Assembly (NCBI GenBank): GCA_015698045.1
Contig: BLAL01000030.1
Span: 868,001 to 932,000, forward strand
Direction of reading: 5' to 3'
Length of the DNA: 64,000 nucleotides
Origin: Rhizophagus clarus
Lineage: Eukaryota > Glomeromycota > Glomeromycetes > Glomerales > Glomeraceae
A program made the position numbers and the translations under genes. Below are positions 55,056-64,000 of the stretch, piece by piece (position 1 is the first letter of the stretch; every line of letters starts with the position of its first letter). The notes under the pieces were generated by a model that ran no database searches, had not been told where the DNA came from, and saw only the letters and a program-made list of their open reading frames with translations.

Positions 55056-56790
55056 TCATTCTGTATTTTTTTGTTGATTGTTTAATTTTAAAATGGTATA
55101 AATAAGATCATCTTGTATTTTTTCCCTAATTTTTGGCCATATTTCCTTATTAGTTTTACACTTGATAAAGTGATACCAATCTTTTTTTTTGTTGTCATTA
55201 CATCTGGGACACACAAAATCCTTATATGTGTCTGTCTTTTGCTGGATTAAGAAAGAACCTATAGAAAGAATTTTGGTAAATAATTTAATAATAAATATTA
55301 AATGCCAGTGTTTTTCAAGTGAAATACAATTAAACCCTTTATATTTATGAATTAAATTCCAAGTTATATTCCATGCAATTGATTTTGGTGATTCTTTTTC
55401 ATTTGTTTTTAATTGTGACCATTCTGCTGCCACTTTAGTATTTATTAAAGTTTTAATGAATTTTCTTAAGTTGTATTCTATTGGAATATTCTTGTATACT
55501 GGGAAAAATCTCACTATTCTATTACTGTAATTGAATCTGTTTTTAAAGTAATTGCTACTACTACTTGCACTTTTAGCCAGCTTGTCTGCTATTTCATTCA
55601 TTTTGTCTCCACTATGTCCCTTAACTTTCACTAACTTGAATCCATATTTTTTTCTTGTAAAAGAATATTAATCTTGAATAGAATTAATGAGTTTGTTTGT
55701 TTCAACAGTTTTTCTGCCTGATTTGTTATAATACTTTGACTATCTGTGTATATTTTAACCTTTGCATCTATAGGGCTGGTAAGTAAGGCCATAAATATAG
55801 CTACTAATTCTGATCTTGTTGATGAAGTCCATAGTGATAAGTTGGTTTGAGCTGACAGAGAAGGTTCATTATTGACACAAAATGCAGCTCCCATATTTGT
55901 ATGTATTAGATTAGTGTCTTGTATATCTGCTGATGTAGGAAAGTTTGATGTGAAGGATCCATCTGTATAGTATTCTACAGTTATTCTCTCTGCTAGGGCT
56001 TTTCTTATTTCTATTAGTCTTATTTTGAGGTTATCATCCTCTATCCATCTGTGGATCCATATATCCTGTATTAAGGGAAGGATGATTAAAGGATCTGAAA
56101 TTATTTCTATTATCCTATCTATAGATGTTGGAATGGCATTTTGTTGATTTGGATATAACCATTCAGTGGAAAACCGCCATTCATGAGTATTAGGATCTTT
56201 ATCTATTATTGCCACCTTGTAACATTCAGCTGGTTTTGTATTCCCTATGTTTTGCCATTTGATGATTCCATTATTGTTGCATCCCAACTGGTGGTTGACG
56301 GCTTATTTTACAGATTTTGCCTATTGTCCAAGTATCTGTATTCACAGCTGTTATTCTTGCACAAAAATTATTTGTTTACGGTAAGCATCTAGTATGATAT
56401 CTTATAAAAAATTCCAGTAATTAACTCTATTGATTTTTAGTTCATTAGATACTATTGTATTGTTTATTCTGGATGTGCATAGATGAGCCGCATCATGGTA
56501 CCATCTGGCTACTCTTCCTTGTGCAGGGAGTAATGCTAATCTCTGATATTGTTTCCATGTTATGATGTATGTGCCTCTAATAAATAATTGATTTATATAG
56601 TAAATTGGATAGTGTGCACTTGATTAATCTGGTATACATATTTCATGAGATGAAATTATTTAAAGAAATTTAAAATTGGCTTCCTTCCTCCTATAACACT
56701 CCAAGTTGTTCTCTCAATTGAGTCTACCTTCATAGAAATATCCAGCGCCTTGGTTACTAATTTCGTGCTTATGGCTTGATCCAGGGCATT
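55056..56790 (-). pseudogene. LINE thumb, RNase H and zinc-binding region
   Basis: After the insertion, SNALDQAISTKLVTKALDIS resumes and leads to RVARWYHDAAHLCTSRINN. RNase H has ERITVEYYTDGSF (first Asp), LWTSSTRSELVAIFMALL (Glu), VKIYTDSQSIITNQ (second Asp), VKGHSGDKMNEIADKLAKSA (last His/Asp region), so all catalytic residues survive. The end has FVCPRCNDNKKKDWYHFIKC, the CxxC...HxxxC knuckle of LINE C-termini. One frame change lies near 55631-55640 between the two halves. Confidence 0.82.
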
Positions 56791-56798
56791 GCTTGAAG

Positions 56799-59359
56799 TA
56801 GGGATTGAAATCGATTCTACAAAAATCGAATCAATCAAAAATTGAATCACAATCGATTTAATCAATTATCGAATAAAAAAAATTGAATCTATTTATTGTA
56901 GTGTAGTAACATTAATTGACATTTTATTTATCAAAAATGATTTATCAATGATTTGTATATGATAGCATACTGTTATACGATTAATTTAAATTATCAGATT
57001 CCTATTTATTAATGCCAAATAAATTTTTAAAAACAGGTTATTTATAATTATAAATCCTTTTATATAAAATAAAAACTAGAGTCATACCCTAGAGCCGGCC
57101 TGTGGCCAACCTTCACTAAGAATATGACATATATACCATAAACTTTAACAGAAATAATTACATGATTTAGATGTATGTTAATTGCCGTATTTACATAACT
57201 GACTGGGTATACCATTGACTGTGTTGATCATTTAAAAAGGTTGATAAATTAATATTGACTTGAACTAATTTGGATATTTTGGAATGGTAAAAAGGAAGCA
57301 ATTATTTTTTTGTATTTAATATAACAACATTACTAATAACATTCTTTTTTTATAGGGATGACCCTGCAGGTATGCCCAAGATGATTTTAAAAAAAAAAAT
57401 TATGTTTTTATTATGTGAGAATATTATGTAAAAAATATATGATATAGAAATCTGACTAATTTTGTACTATAAAATTACAGTTTATATACTAAAAAATACT
57501 GAAAAATACATAAATTATACGGTTTTAATGTAATTTATAATATAAAGTTTTATCAAATTTTAAGAAAATTTTACATGATTTTATAAAAACCTTTATCTAT
57601 CAAATTGTCAATTTTATTTTAGATTTTGTTGCTAATTTTATAATAAAAAAATAAGTTATATCACAAAAATTGAAAGAAACAACGAAAGGGATAAAGGAAA
57701 GTAAGAGAAATAAAGGAAACAATACAAGAAAGGCTGAAACACCAACCCATAGAAAAGAAAACGAAAATTAATTAATATCATTTTAAAGAAAATAAAACAA
57801 TGAGAAATAGATGAAAAAGACTTAAATATTCATTGAGATGGTACACGTCTAAAAAAGAGACAAAATGGTTAGTAAAACAAAGGAAAGAATAAAAAGAAAA
57901 CAAAAAAAAGTAAAACTCACCTTGAATTTCCACTGAAATGGAACTAAAAACAGCCACGCCTAAAAAAAGAACGAATAAGTTAATAAAAGTTAAAAGAAAG
58001 GAGGAATCAAAGCAAAAAAACTATCTATTACCTCCCTGAAGTTAAAGAAGTAGCTAAAGGTTACGCCTAAAAAATCTAAAGAAATGAAAAAAAATAAATA
58101 AACTATTTAACATATGTAAATTACATTATTAAATCACGTGTCCCATGTTTGGACACTGTGTGAATTAAGAAATTTTCTTTCATTAATTAAATCAACATCT
58201 AAATAATGAATTAATAATATTTTATTTAATCTAAAATAATACAAATATTTCATTTTCTACTACATTTCTTTAATTCAATTAAAAACCAAACTCCCCCATA
58301 CTGTATCAATACCTACAGTAATTCTAGAATTATCCAAGTCTCTTCAAGAGTTAGCATTTCTACAAAAAAGAAACTGAAATTTTTTACATGAAAAAAAATA
58401 ACTCATGAAAAAGAAATCAATCCATGAAGAATGAAATAAATCTATGAAAAGAAAATAATTTTCAAAAAGAACTGACCTACAAAAAAAGTAAGAATCCTGA
58501 ACCAGACCTTTAAAAAAAAAGGCTCTCACCTATAAGAAAATTAAACAAAACAAAAAAAATATAATATAAAATTATCTTTAACGAAAAAAGATATTTTATT
58601 TATAAAAAGAAAGGCAAGTGGTGGAGAATAAAGTAATAAATAAAAATTATTAACGAAGTTGGAAAATGAAGAGGAAATAAAAAAAAAATAAGGAATAAAA
58701 AATATAAGAGAACCAACAACAAAATTTTTTTTAAAAAAAAAGTGAAGTTAGAAAAAAAAAGGAAAATTTTTTTTTAAAAAGGAGGGGTGGGAATAAAGAG
58801 TAAAGTAGAAAAAAAACTCTTTATTTTCTAAGAAAGGAGTAGCGGATGAGAAGAAAATCAAAAAATAAATTTTTTAGAGGAAGAGAAAACAAAAATATGA
58901 GAAATAAAAAAAGGAGTATAAAAAATTAAAAATTAGGAAGGGAAAAACAATAATTTCATAATTCCATTTCTTGTTAATCAGCTAAAAAGAAATAAGAGAA
59001 TATATTGACATATATGGAAAAGCTGGGATGGATGACTAATTACCAAATTTTTTTTTTATTTTTCTTTTATAAATATTTATAATGGTATTACTTAAATTTC
59101 TATTATTAAATAAATTGTTTATTATAAATTTTGTAAGAATGCAGTAATAACAAAAATTAAAAATCAGTTTTTCGCATTAAAATTATGATCAACAAAATTA
59201 CCTGTGCCTTAATGTTATTTTTTATGACACATAAATTCGATTAGTTCTGAGTATCGAAAATCAAAAATTAAATTCTAGAATCGAATCCTGCGAAATGATT
59301 AATCACGATTAATTAATTCTATAATCGATTCTAATAATGGGAATCGATTCCAATCCCTA
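56799..59359. mobile_element. Non-autonomous hAT element nested in the LINE
   Basis: Ends TAGGGATTGAAATCGATT (56799) and, inverted, AATCGATTCCAATCCCTA (to 59359). A perfect 8-bp duplication GCTTGAAG lies at 56791-56798 and 59360-59367. Its first ~210 bp and last ~280 bp match, in reverse orientation, the right and left ends of the element at 7632-15571, so it is a deletion or capture derivative of that family. The interior lacks a transposase and instead contains exon/intron-like array 3. Confidence 0.93.
57820..58540 (-). repeat. Exon/intron-like modules on the minus strand, array 3
   Basis: Reading the minus strand: TTTTTTAG, a 35-nt block ending CTTCAGGGAG (about 58032-58066), GTAATAG; then TTTTTTTAG, a 39-nt block ending GAAATTCAAG (about 57922-57960), GTGAGTTTTAC; then TTTTTTAG and a block ending ATATTTAAG (about 57820-57848). 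The spacer before the last contains TTTTACTAACC. Less clear units extend to 58510. The order acceptor, block, donor, branch, pyrimidine tract is the same as in arrays 1 and 2. Confidence 0.6.
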
Positions 59360-59369
59360 GCTTGAAGAT

Positions 59370-61190
59370 CACACTCAAATATTGAGTTTATAATAAGCGA
59401 TTTGAGTTGTGCATCTCTTAATCTTATTTATGTGGATGTTAATGTATGTGATGCACTGTTCAGTCTAATCGTTAGCTTTGTTACGTTGTTGATGCAATAT
59501 AGAGTTTCAGCCAGTTCTTGACTAATTTCATTGCTAGGGCAAATATCTGGTTCCAATCCTGTTCTGATAGTATCATAATTTGAGTGTATGTTAGTCTGTG
59601 TATTAGTACTCTATTAATTAGGTAAATGCATTGACCCGCCATGACAAATTTCCTACAGACTGTATTGCAGAAGTTGTTAACTATGGTAGATAACCTTTGC
59701 ATCTATCATTGTCTACTCAGCTTGTTGAAAAACCACATCCCAAGGTATCTTATTTCTTGGTTTATAACCTAAACTTTGGATCAGTCTCGTCCTAGTTCAA
59801 TGACTTGTGCAAGCTGTTCAACTGTCAGGTTAATGATTATTAGCTCTGATTTCTTAGCGTTAATATCAATATTGTTAATCTGGTAAAACTCATTTGCTAT
59901 GTTTACTATCTTTTACATCCTGGTCTTTGACAACTCTAAAAATACCATGTCATTTATATAAGTGCATACAGGGACCTGGAGGTTATATTGCGTCTATGTA
60001 ATAGGATCATTAATGTCATTTGGCCAAGAAATTTCCATTTTGTATCTGCTATCTTTGGTTTGTTGAATTCCTAATAGAAGTGGATTGTAGAAGATTCTCC
60101 AGAGCAACAGAGAGATCACATCATTCTGATCAATACCATCATTGCTAATGAACCCATCACTAAGTCCATATGCTGTGGCTATTTGTAATGCTTGATGTTT
60201 GAAGAAGGCAATGATTCATTTTACAAGTGTATGCGGTATATCAATTTGTAGTAGTATACATTTTAGCACTTCTAGTCTAACTGAATCAAACGCTTTTCAA
60301 ATCCTGTGTGAGGACTCATAGCTCCTTTTTATTTTCCCTGGCATCCTTGATGAAGTTGTTAACCAAGTGTATGGGTTCATTTGTGCTTTCACCTAGTAGA
60401 CTGCAACAATTATACTCTTGGAGTATGTTATATTGTTTCAATACAGTGCTTAGTCTGTTCGTGATCAGTTTGTAAAGGTTTTTCTAAAGCAATCCAGTAA
60501 GACAATGGGACAAGTATTCAGGGTGTCATATTCGAAGTTAATGGGCTTAGGTATAGGGAGAATGACCAATGTTTTCCATGCCTGAGGGACAAGTTCTGTT
60601 TGTATTGTTATATTTCCAAATTTTATCAGAAGTAGCATTAGCTCCTCAAGCAGTTGTTGTATGATTCTATAATTAATTCTGGATAGGCTTGCAGTTGATT
60701 TTTTATCTAGGTTTTTAACAGTGCTATTCCACTTACCCAGTGTAATCTCATTTATGATACTTTCTATGTATTTTTGGAAATGTTCTGTGAGCTCGTAAAT
60801 TTGTTGCCAGAATGGTGTTAATGCATTCAGTTAGGTATTTCTTTTTCTGAACATGCATGCAAAATCTTTGTTCACGAGTTTCTTGACTTCTTCTGGGTCT
60901 GTTGCTAATCTCTTGATTGAAGTTCCTGTTTCTTCGTCTACTAGCACTTTGTTCAACACTATTCGGGTATGGGTTTTTTTCTCCAATATACTAGCTAGCC
61001 ATGTTGTTTGATCATCCCATGTGATTTCTACTCTTTTATCCATGCAGCTTTTTATGGACCTTGCTTCTGCTGCTTTGTACTTCTTGTGTTCTATTCTCAA
61101 GTGGTATTTCACTTTTTCTTTCAGTATTTCAAACCAATTTTCTGAGAAAACATTCTGTGTGGGTATTGATGTACTTGGAATTATCTTCAT
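59370..61190 (-). pseudogene. LINE reverse transcriptase region, degraded
   Basis: The linker 60831-61190 reads KVKYHLRIEHKKYKAAEARS and WDDQTTWLASILEKKTHTRI. RT remnants follow in shifting frames: LVPQAWKTLVILPIPKP, NTCPIVLLDCFRKTFTKL, CTYINDMVFLELSKTR at the place of the YxDD box (59930-59990; now INDM), and IVNIANEFYQINNIDINAKK with SELIIINLTVEQLA (59830-59930). It then continues towards the hAT insertion at 59367. No functional RT can be made. Confidence 0.75.
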
Positions 61191-61666
61191 TTGCTGTGTT
61201 GCAGTTTATGTTTTTGTCTGGTGTAATGTAGTCTTGATTGTTTTTGCTGATTTTCTTTATCCATCTAGTTTTGGTATTCACAGCTGTGATCATCTGTCAG
61301 TTGCCATGATAATAGTTGTGTAGTAATATGAGTAATTTTTTCATATGTTGTTCTGCTATCAATTTTTTTTGTTATATTGCTTGAAGGTGTTATGAAGTCT
61401 GAAGACTTTCCTTGGCAGTTCTTTGTTCGCTACATATTCTATGATAGTGTTAAGTTTTTTCCAGTATTTATTTATGTCTTCCTGAGAATATTCTGTCAAG
61501 GTGGTTCTTTCCTTGAAAAAGTTCTATTTAAGGGAGTCAATTTGCTTTCTTATATTAAGCCAAAAGTTATCCCAAGTTGCTGTTTCTAGGTTGTCACAGT
61601 CGTACATTACTCTGGAGTGGATATTGCCTTAGGTAGGTTATCATATACTGTGTTTGCTCTATTATT

Positions 61667-62575
61667 TCATATGTCCAAGGTGGTTGTAATAATGTCATGG
61701 TTGCTATGCATGATAAACGTTAATGGAGTAATTGAAAAGTTTAATAAGTTGTTACTATATGCTCTAGATATCCATATTTGGTCTATTCTCATGCTAACTC
61801 CTTCTTTGTGATATGTAGTTCCTATCTTTTCTTTGTTGAGCTTTCTGTAGGAGTCTATTAGTCCTATTGCTTCAAAATCATTGTATACTTTGGGTCTAGG
61901 GCTGTGTTGTAGGGGTGTGCGGTCAATTTGACTGTTCACAATCATATTGAAGTCTGCCAATAATATATGTATTATGTTATTTGACTTTTTCCTCATAACT
62001 TCTTTATTCATTTCTTTCTTTAGTTGGTCCAGAGTAAGATGGAGGATTGTCTTATCTTGTGAAACCGCGTATACAACCCAAATACAAAAGTATACATTTC
62101 TAAATAAAAAGTACACTGACATCAAGTATGGTGAATGAATCTTATGTTTTTGGTAATATTTGTTTTATTTTCGCATGCATATTAACGCCACTCCTGACTC
62201 TTTGTGTTTGTCCTGTTGTTTACTTGACCAATATATGTAAAATTCATCTTTATATTCGTTGGGTGTTTTATAAAGTCCATTCTTTTGGTCTAAATTTGTT
62301 TCATTTAGTGCCATGATATCTACTTGGTTTTCTAGCATCCAGTCTAATATCCCAGAAAGTTTTGTGCCATTTTCTGCTAGACTGTTAATATTATAAGTCC
62401 CAATGTGAAGTGTGAAGTACAATGCTTCCCAGTTTACTTGTTGTTGTTCTTCATATCTTATTTGTTGACTATGCAAGAAACTGTCAATGTTTAGATTCCT
62501 ATTGTTAATGTTGTTAAGTTTCACATTGTTATTGTTGTTGTTACTTTGTTTAGTGCTAATTGACATAGATGTCAA
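61667..62575 (-). pseudogene. LINE endonuclease domain, degraded
   Basis: Starts with an Asn-rich leader, then LHIGTYNINSLAENGTKL with the conserved Asn, VDIMALNETNLDQ with the catalytic Glu, and DEFYIYWSSKQQDKHKESGV. A second piece has ILLADFNMIVNSQ (usually GDFN), VSMRIDQIWIS and HSNHDIITTTLD, where the family has SDH; the catalytic Asp is changed to Asn. A frame break separates the pieces near 62130-62160. Confidence 0.8.
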
Positions 62576-62699
62576 AGGAATGTGTTTGTTTGTTTATTAG
62601 TATTCATTGTGAATGTGCTATTTGTACTAGCCAAATAGCCTTCAAAATTCTTTTAGCCTGTATTTTTTCTAAGCAAACTCTTCAATCAATAGAAATATA

Positions 62700-63625
62700 C
62701 ACTACTTGGATAAAGGTAGCAGACCTCCCATTTTGTTAATTACTCAAAATTGTACATAATAACAATACTTGAAATTTTAATATGTGATAACATAAATACT
62801 AGGAAATATATATTCAAAATTTCACACTTCTAATTTTCATACAACTGTAATAATTAAAAAAAGAAATTTGATAATCATTTATTAGTTAAACAAAAGTAGC
62901 GATCCCTCTATTTTTGTTGATTGCTTAAAATTACATATAATAACTATGTTTGAAATTTTGATATGGAATAACATAGACTTTAATAAATATAATTTCAAAT
63001 TTTCATGCTTCTAGCCTTGATGCAGCTGTGTTGGTGAAAAAAAATTAAGAATTTCTAATAATCGTAAATTAAAAAAACACGGACTTTTAAATGATATTTT
63101 ATTTTTTTTTTTAGATAACTGTTAATTTTTAGAAAAGAAAATAATATAAAAATATGTATATTTATTCTCTAAAATTAACAGTAAAACAAATAAAATATTT
63201 TGTTATGTAAAATTTTGACAAAATGTAAAAATACAGTAATATTATTTTTAAAATTAAATTTTCTTTCAATTTTTCATAGTCCACATAAAAATAAATATTA
63301 GAAAAAATAAATTTTGTATACACATTAACTGAATCAAGATCTGTACTGCCATATATTAAAATTTCAGGCATCATTAATTTTAAATAAACTGAAGTACTAT
63401 TGGGCTATTAGACTATTTGTTCACTTTTATATATCATAATTATCAAAAATTCATTTCAAGTTTTCTTTGATTAAAATAGTTGTACGAAGGCTAGAACTGT
63501 GAAATTTTGAACATATGTTCTTTAGAACCTATATCATCACATATCAAAATTTCAAGTATTATTACTATATATAATTTTGAGCGATCAATAAAAATAGGAG
63601 GTCCCCTGCTTTTATCCAAGTAGTG
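62700..63625. mobile_element. 926-bp Tc1/mariner-type MITE with three repeat modules
   Basis: Inverted ends CACTACTTGGATAAA and complement are flanked by TA on both sides. The inverted similarity extends nearly 190 bp inward (words TACTTGAAATTTTAATATG, TTCAAAATTTCACA). A third module, in direct orientation with the left end, lies at about 62880-63060 (AAAAGTAGCGATCCCTCTAT, then GTTTGAAATTTTGATATGG). There is no transposase. The interior open frame at 63162-63374 is not supported as a gene. Confidence 0.85.
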
Positions 63626-64000
63626 TATATATATATATATATATATATAATTTTTTGCATGAAAAAAATTCCTCTTATATAAGCAATTTAATATTAAAAA
63701 ATAAAAATATTTTACAATATTTTTTTTATAAAATTAAAAAATATTGTGAAATATTTTTTTACAAATAATTTATTTAAAAAAAAACATTTGGAAATGTCAC
63801 AATAAAATAAGAGGTTTGATATTAAAAAAAATTTTTTAGGTTTATATGACAATTATGAATTAATTTTATCAAAAATTACAGATATGGCAAAATATTAAAA
63901 AATATAAAAATAATGGTTTGCTATGCAAAATGTTTTTTTACAGATAATTTATTAAAAATATTTTTCAAAATATTTTTTTGTAAAATTTGTAAAAAATATT
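63626..64000. repeat. AT-rich degenerate repeats at the window end
   Basis: A (TA)n run is followed by diverged units TTTTACAATATTTTTT and AAAATATTGTGAAATATT, like those at 1790-2390 and 40210-40450. No gene is seen. Confidence 0.5.

Larger units (their letters stand above)
54483..62600 (-). mobile_element. LINE (APE endonuclease, RT, RNase H), decayed
   Basis: One non-LTR retrotransposon runs from about 62600 (5') to 54483 (3'), about 5.5 kb after subtracting the 2.56-kb hAT insertion at 56799-59359. Order on the minus strand: endonuclease (61667-62575), linker (60831-61190), reverse transcriptase (about 59370-60830), thumb (56400-56790), RNase H (55560-56287), zinc-binding domain (55140-55260) and a C-terminal extension (54483-54895). 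Presence of RNase H fits the I/Tad-like branch, but the clade is not resolved. Many stops occur in the RT part. No poly-A tail is visible because a MITE sits at the 3' border. Confidence 0.82.

Noticed and set aside
61021-62316. Plus-strand open frames across the LINE endonuclease region
   Set aside because: Antisense to recognisable endonuclease text on the minus strand; they show only hydrophobic composition.

Overview
This is a very AT-rich, repeat-dense eukaryotic window. The host genes have many short introns with GTAAGT-like donors, TAG acceptors and TACTAAC-like branch sites, and the proteins are of fungal type. Together with the crowd of hAT, pogo, Tc1, MULE, Crypton-like, IS630-like and LINE copies, this suggests a large, transposon-loaded fungal genome. 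An arbuscular mycorrhizal fungus (Glomeromycotina, Rhizophagus-like) is my best guess, but it is inference.

Layout. 1-7630: non-autonomous elements, then a 17-module tandem array (about 4.6-7.2 kb) whose units look like tiny exons and introns. 7632-15571: a decayed hAT transposon carrying a convergent pair, a SAM-domain protein (+) and an IS630-like DDE transposase (-). 15572-21250: a pogo/Tigger-like transposase gene cut by a Tc1 element, facing a Crypton-type tyrosine recombinase. 22174-39324: an intact island of four host genes: a DYRK/Pom1-like kinase (-), RIC1 (+), IMP dehydrogenase (-) and an RBBP4/Mis16/Hat2-type WD40 histone chaperone (-). For kinase, IMPDH and WD40 genes I could trace exon junctions that all keep frame; RIC1 is traced except two junctions. 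39325-44450: AT-rich spacer with a foldback and a 1.7 kb terminal-inverted-repeat element. 44870-50750: a MULE transposase gene split by a second exon/intron-like array (46.7-50.1 kb). 51-53.5 kb: purine-rich DNA that on the minus strand reads as pyrimidine-rich intron-like repeats. 54.48-62.6 kb: a decayed LINE on the minus strand, interrupted by a 2.56 kb hAT element that itself holds a further minus-strand exon/intron-like array. 62.7-63.6 kb: a TA-flanked inverted-repeat element.

The most unusual feature is the set of four tandem arrays in which every repeat carries a 3' splice-like end, a 26-50 nt exon-like block, a 5' splice-like start and a TACTAAC-type branch sequence, the latter often in the loop of an AACGTT hairpin in the two plus-strand arrays. 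In the 47-48.4 kb array the exon block is exactly 45 nt and phase-symmetric, encoding a 15-residue repeat, so units could be spliced in or out without changing frame. Several units are decayed, so function is unproven.
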